Source: an uncultured Flavobacteriales bacterium
Lineage (GTDB): Bacteria > Bacteroidota > Bacteroidia > Flavobacteriales_D > Parvicellaceae
Assembly: GCA_937924345.1 (NCBI GenBank)
Contig: CALDTD010000194.1
Span: 1 to 8,918, forward strand
Length of the DNA: 8,918 nt
Direction of reading: 5' to 3'
The first letter of the stretch is position 1, and every line of letters starts with the position of its first letter. The notes under the pieces were generated by a model. It had not been told where the DNA came from. It saw nothing but the letters and a program-made list of their open reading frames with translations, and made no database searches. Positions 5,970-8,918 of the stretch are shown here, one piece after another. The position numbers were made by a program, and so were the translations under genes.

Positions 5970-8378
5970 ATGAAAGTATTTATTCTAATTTTAAGTCTAA
6001 TAACTTCAATATCAATAGTTTCACAAGGGGCTGGTGGTAAAAGTGGGGTAGCCACATTTTCTGGGAAAGTAATAGATGAATCTACCAAGAAAGCGATGGA
6101 GTACGTAACTGTTGCCTTGTTTAGTACAAAAGATTCGAGTTTAGTTACAGGTGCAATTACAGACGGAGTAGGAGAATTTAAACTTACGGGTATAGCGTTA
6201 GGAAAATACTACGCCCGATTTTCTTTTATCGGTTATAAAAATAAAATTATAAATGAAATAGAGTTTTCTCCCTCAAAAAGAGAAATAGATTTAAATAAGG
6301 TCGTTTTAGCCCCAGATCAAGAGTTACTAGAAGACGTAACGGTTGTAGCTGACAAGCCAGCTGTTGTTTACGAGATAGATAAGAAAGTTGTAAATGTAGA
6401 AAATATGACAACTGTTGCTTCTGCCACAGCAATAGAGGTGTTAGAGAATATTCCCTCTATATCTGTAGATATCGATGGAAATATAAGTTTAAGAGGTAGC
6501 ACAGGTTTTACGTTGTTAATAGACAATAAACCATCTCCAATGCAAGCCTCTGAAGCATTACAGTTAATTCCAGCTTCCAACATTAAAGATATTGAAATAA
6601 TAACAAACCCTTCTGCGAAATACAATGCTGAGGGAACTAGTGGAATTATAAATGTTTTATTGAAGAAAAATAAACTAGAAGGAATCAGTACGTTGGTTAA
6701 TTTAAATGGTGGAAACTTTAATAACTATGCTGGAGATTTCTTAGTAAGTATAAATAAGAAAAAAGTCAAATTTAATGTTGGAGCTAATTTTAGAAATGCT
6801 AATCGTTTTAGAGATATAATACAAGAAAGACAAATTGTTTTTAACGAAGGAACCTCTGAAGTTAACTCTGAAGGTTTACATCGTTTTTTTAGAACTAATT
6901 ATGGGTTAAATACGGCGTTAGAATGGACGCCAAACCGTAAAAGTTCTTTTTCTTTTGGTTTAGTTGCTAACCAAAGGCAATATAATGCTGCAGCAAATTA
7001 CAACTTTGAAGAATTTACTAATGACGTATTGATTAATGAGTACACAAATAAAGAAAGAACATTGAGGCAGTTTTATGGAGGTACATTAAGTGGTGGTTAC
7101 CAGTATTTAATTGGTGGAGACAAAAGCCATCGGTTAAATATAAATGCAATGTTTAATTATAACGATGGGAATGAAGATGCACTGACAGAAAGTTTCGATG
7201 CTAATGAGGTTTTGCAAGAAGGAAATAACTCTACAGAAGTTGGTCCTTCACAGTTGTTTCGAGTTGAGGTAGACTATGTAAAACCATTAAAAAATAAAGC
7301 AAAATTTAAAGTTGGAGCACGGGCAGATTTTGCCAACAATAGTGACGAACAAAATTCTTTCGAGTATGATTCTACAGTAAATGAATTTGTGAGATTACCA
7401 TTATTTTCATCTAATGTTAGTTATTTGCAAAATATTTATGCAGGTTATGCTATTTATAGTGGGTTTTTAAAAGAAAAACTTGGCTATCAATTAGGAATCC
7501 GTTCAGAATATACGGATAGAGATATTTCAATCGAAACAGGAAACATTAATACCCTTATTCAGCGATTAGACTTTTTTCCATCTGCTCATTTTTCTTATCA
7601 ATTGTCAAAAAAGAATCAATTAAAAGCAAGTGTTTCTCGCAGAATTCAACGTCCGAGAAGTTGGTATTTAGAACCATTTGTTTTTTGGGAAGATCCTTAC
7701 ACTACACGTCAAGGAAACCCAGATTTATTACCTGAGTATATTCAGTCATATGAATTGGGTTGGGTCTCTAATCTAAAAAAAGGAAGCTTTTCTGCAGAAC
7801 TTTACCATAGAAACACAGTAAATACTATAGAAAGAATTCAAGAGCCTTTCGATACTAATGTTATTTTAAAGAGACCAATAAATGCCGGAACATCTACTTC
7901 AAGCGGACTGGAGTTGTCTTATCAAAAAAGAGTGAATAAGTGGTGGAAAGTTAATTTTGGTGGAAACCTATTTTTTTATACAATCAATGGGGTAATTAAT
8001 GATATCGCATTTGATAGAGAAGCGTTAACTTATAAATTGAGGTTTGCGAATACATTTAGTTTAGTTAATGATTGGAGTGTTCAACTGGTTTCTAATTACA
8101 ATAGTCCAAGAGCTACAGCTCAGGGAAGAACAAATGGGTTCTATGATTTAGATTTTTCCGTTAAAAACGACTTTTGGCAAAATAAAGTAACAGCATCTTT
8201 TCAATTTAGAAATGTGTTAAATTCTATTCGTAAAGAAACATTTATCGAGTCTCAAACATTAAACACTTATAGGTTAGCTGTTCCAAGATGGCCTGTTTTT
8301 ACTTTTGCTTTAGCATTTAGATTAAACAATTTTCAAAATAAAGACAAAATTAAAACCGTAAAAGGCGATAGCTTTTAG
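5970..8378 (+). CDS. Outer-membrane beta-barrel protein, TonB-receptor type (OMP_b-brl_3 family)
   Basis: This 802-residue protein begins with a signal peptide (MKVFILILSLITSISIVSQG, about 1-20). A carboxypeptidase-regulatory-like beta-sandwich follows (about 29-113, FSGKVIDESTKKAMEYVTV to FIGYK). A plug domain (about 121-232) includes VLENIPSISVDIDGNISLRG, the LLIDNKP loop and NPSAKYNAEGTSGIINV. The rest is a beta-barrel with the family signature around RRIQRPRSWYLEPF and GNPDLLPEYIQSYELGW. This is the PF14905 architecture common in Bacteroidota. Such proteins lie in the outer membrane and are thought to import substrates with TonB energy, but this branch usually lacks a SusD lipoprotein and its substrates are mostly unknown. 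No SusD, enzyme or regulator is adjacent, so no substrate can be proposed. A roughly 14-residue charged tail follows the last aromatic strand. It appears monocistronic. Confidence 0.9.
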   Translation: MKVFILILSLITSISIVSQGAGGKSGVATFSGKVIDESTKKAMEYVTVALFSTKDSSLVTGAITDGVGEFKLTGIALGKYYARFSFIGYKNKIINEIEFSPSKREIDLNKVVLAPDQELLEDVTVVADKPAVVYEIDKKVVNVENMTTVASATAIEVLENIPSISVDIDGNISLRGSTGFTLLIDNKPSPMQASEALQLIPASNIKDIEIITNPSAKYNAEGTSGIINVLLKKNKLEGISTLVNLNGGNFNNYAGDFLVSINKKKVKFNVGANFRNANRFRDIIQERQIVFNEGTSEVNSEGLHRFFRTNYGLNTALEWTPNRKSSFSFGLVANQRQYNAAANYNFEEFTNDVLINEYTNKERTLRQFYGGTLSGGYQYLIGGDKSHRLNINAMFNYNDGNEDALTESFDANEVLQEGNNSTEVGPSQLFRVEVDYVKPLKNKAKFKVGARADFANNSDEQNSFEYDSTVNEFVRLPLFSSNVSYLQNIYAGYAIYSGFLKEKLGYQLGIRSEYTDRDISIETGNINTLIQRLDFFPSAHFSYQLSKKNQLKASVSRRIQRPRSWYLEPFVFWEDPYTTRQGNPDLLPEYIQSYELGWVSNLKKGSFSAELYHRNTVNTIERIQEPFDTNVILKRPINAGTSTSSGLELSYQKRVNKWWKVNFGGNLFFYTINGVINDIAFDREALTYKLRFANTFSLVNDWSVQLVSNYNSPRATAQGRTNGFYDLDFSVKNDFWQNKVTASFQFRNVLNSIRKETFIESQTLNTYRLAVPRWPVFTFALAFRLNNFQNKDKIKTVKGDSF

Positions 8379-8381
8379 TAA

Positions 8382-8396
8382 TTGAGTTAAACTCAA
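8382..8396. terminator. Weak inverted repeat between convergent genes
   Basis: TTGAGTT and AACTCAA flank a single A in the 38-base gap between the barrel gene and the convergent pyrE. As RNA it could form a five-pair stem with a five-base loop on either strand. There is no good U-tract, so it is at best a weak bidirectional terminator. Confidence 0.3.
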
Positions 8397-8416
8397 AATA
8401 TTGAATAAATTAACGA

Positions 8417-8918
8417 CTAAGTATTCTGTAGCCAACTACTAGGAGACTTTCGCCACTCTTTCAAAGCCTCAATATCTCTGTCTTCAATAAAACGTGTGGC
8501 TAATGCTTGTTGCAAAAGAGCTTCGTAGTTTGTTAATGTTACAAACGGACACTTCTCTAATTCAAAATTTTCTTTTGCTATGTCAAAACCATAAGTGAAA
8601 ATAGCAGCCATTCCTCTTACAGAAGCGCCTGCATCTTTTAAAGCTTTTACAGCAGTTAGACTGCTATTTCCAGTAGAAATTAAATCTTCAATTACAACAA
8701 CAGACTGTCCTTTTTCCAATACTCCTTCAATTTGATTGGTTAGGCCATGCGACTTTGCTTGTGATCTAACATATACAAATGGTATTCCTAATTCTTGAGC
8801 AACCAAAGCTCCAATAGCAATACCGCCGGTTGCAACACCCGCTATAACATCTGGTTTACCAAATTTAGCGTCTATTACTTCTGCAAACTGTTGTCTAATG
8901 TAAGTCCTTATTTGAGGG
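8417..8918 (-). CDS. pyrE: Orotate phosphoribosyltransferase (5' end outside window)
   Basis: The frame stays open to the right edge, so the apparent start at 8806 (TTG) is internal. 166 residues are visible of the usual roughly 210, and the missing part is the N-terminus. The enzyme converts orotate and PRPP to orotidine 5'-phosphate in pyrimidine synthesis in the cytoplasm. Counting from the edge, the visible part contains DVIAGVATGGIAIGALVAQEL (23-43), the catalytic loop RSQAKSHGLTNQIEG (51-65, with K55 and H57) and the PRPP-binding motif VVVIEDLISTGNSSL (73-87). These are the defining features of the family. All catalytic residues in the visible part look intact. The gene converges on the outer-membrane barrel gene and its upstream neighbour is not visible. 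Confidence 0.95.
   Translation of the reverse strand, partial: PQIRTYIRQQFAEVIDAKFGKPDVIAGVATGGIAIGALVAQELGIPFVYVRSQAKSHGLTNQIEGVLEKGQSVVVIEDLISTGNSSLTAVKALKDAGASVRGMAAIFTYGFDIAKENFELEKCPFVTLTNYEALLQQALATRFIEDRDIEALKEWRKSPSSWLQNT

Noticed and set aside
6247..6625. Two overlapping minus-strand frames inside the barrel gene
   Set aside because: They are antisense shadows of a conserved plug domain; the signature motifs are on the plus strand.
8804..8806. TTG as the start of pyrE
   Set aside because: The frame continues to the right edge with conserved family sequence (DVIAGVATGGIAIGAL), so the true start is outside the window.

Overview
The window looks like chromosome of a marine or freshwater-type member of the Bacteroidota, most likely Flavobacteriia. 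The DNA is AT-rich with A/T-ending codons. Start codons lack Shine-Dalgarno sequences. Several gene fronts carry the Bacteroidota promoter element TAnnTTTG. The proteins include a type IX secretion (T9SS) sorting domain, SprB-type repeats, an OMP_b-brl_3 outer-membrane barrel, and a SiaB/SiaC pair of the Bacteroidota style. No phage, insertion sequence, CRISPR, tRNA or rRNA is visible, and coding density is high. No gene-free stretch exceeds about 220 bases.

Layout. (1) 2-2755: the 3' part of a large secreted M43-like metalloprotease whose catalytic HExxH lies left of the window. It carries five SprB-like repeats, four alternating Ig-like repeats, a PKD domain and a T9SS sorting domain. (2) 2832-3839: bactofilin, AtpZ-like protein and a four-helix membrane protein (DUF6168/AtpI-like). 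They are joined head to tail by two identical zero-gap TAAATG junctions behind a good promoter. In related genomes this trio usually precedes atpB; here it does not. (3) 3944-5750: a tandem universal stress protein, a SiaB-family kinase and a SiaC-family phosphoprotein, closed by a strong intrinsic terminator at 5774-5811. (4) 5970-8378: an outer-membrane beta-barrel of the TonB-receptor type with no SusD partner. (5) 8417-8918 on the minus strand: pyrE, cut by the right edge, convergent with the receptor.

How they work together. The trio at 2832-3839 probably couples a cytoskeletal polymer with assembly factors of the F-type ATP synthase. The UspA-SiaB-SiaC unit is the most interesting piece. 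It is a self-contained kinase/target partner-switch with a nucleotide-binding stress protein, but without the phosphatase (SiaA) or diguanylate cyclase (SiaD) that complete the system in Pseudomonas. The protease, receptor and pyrE show no functional link to it.
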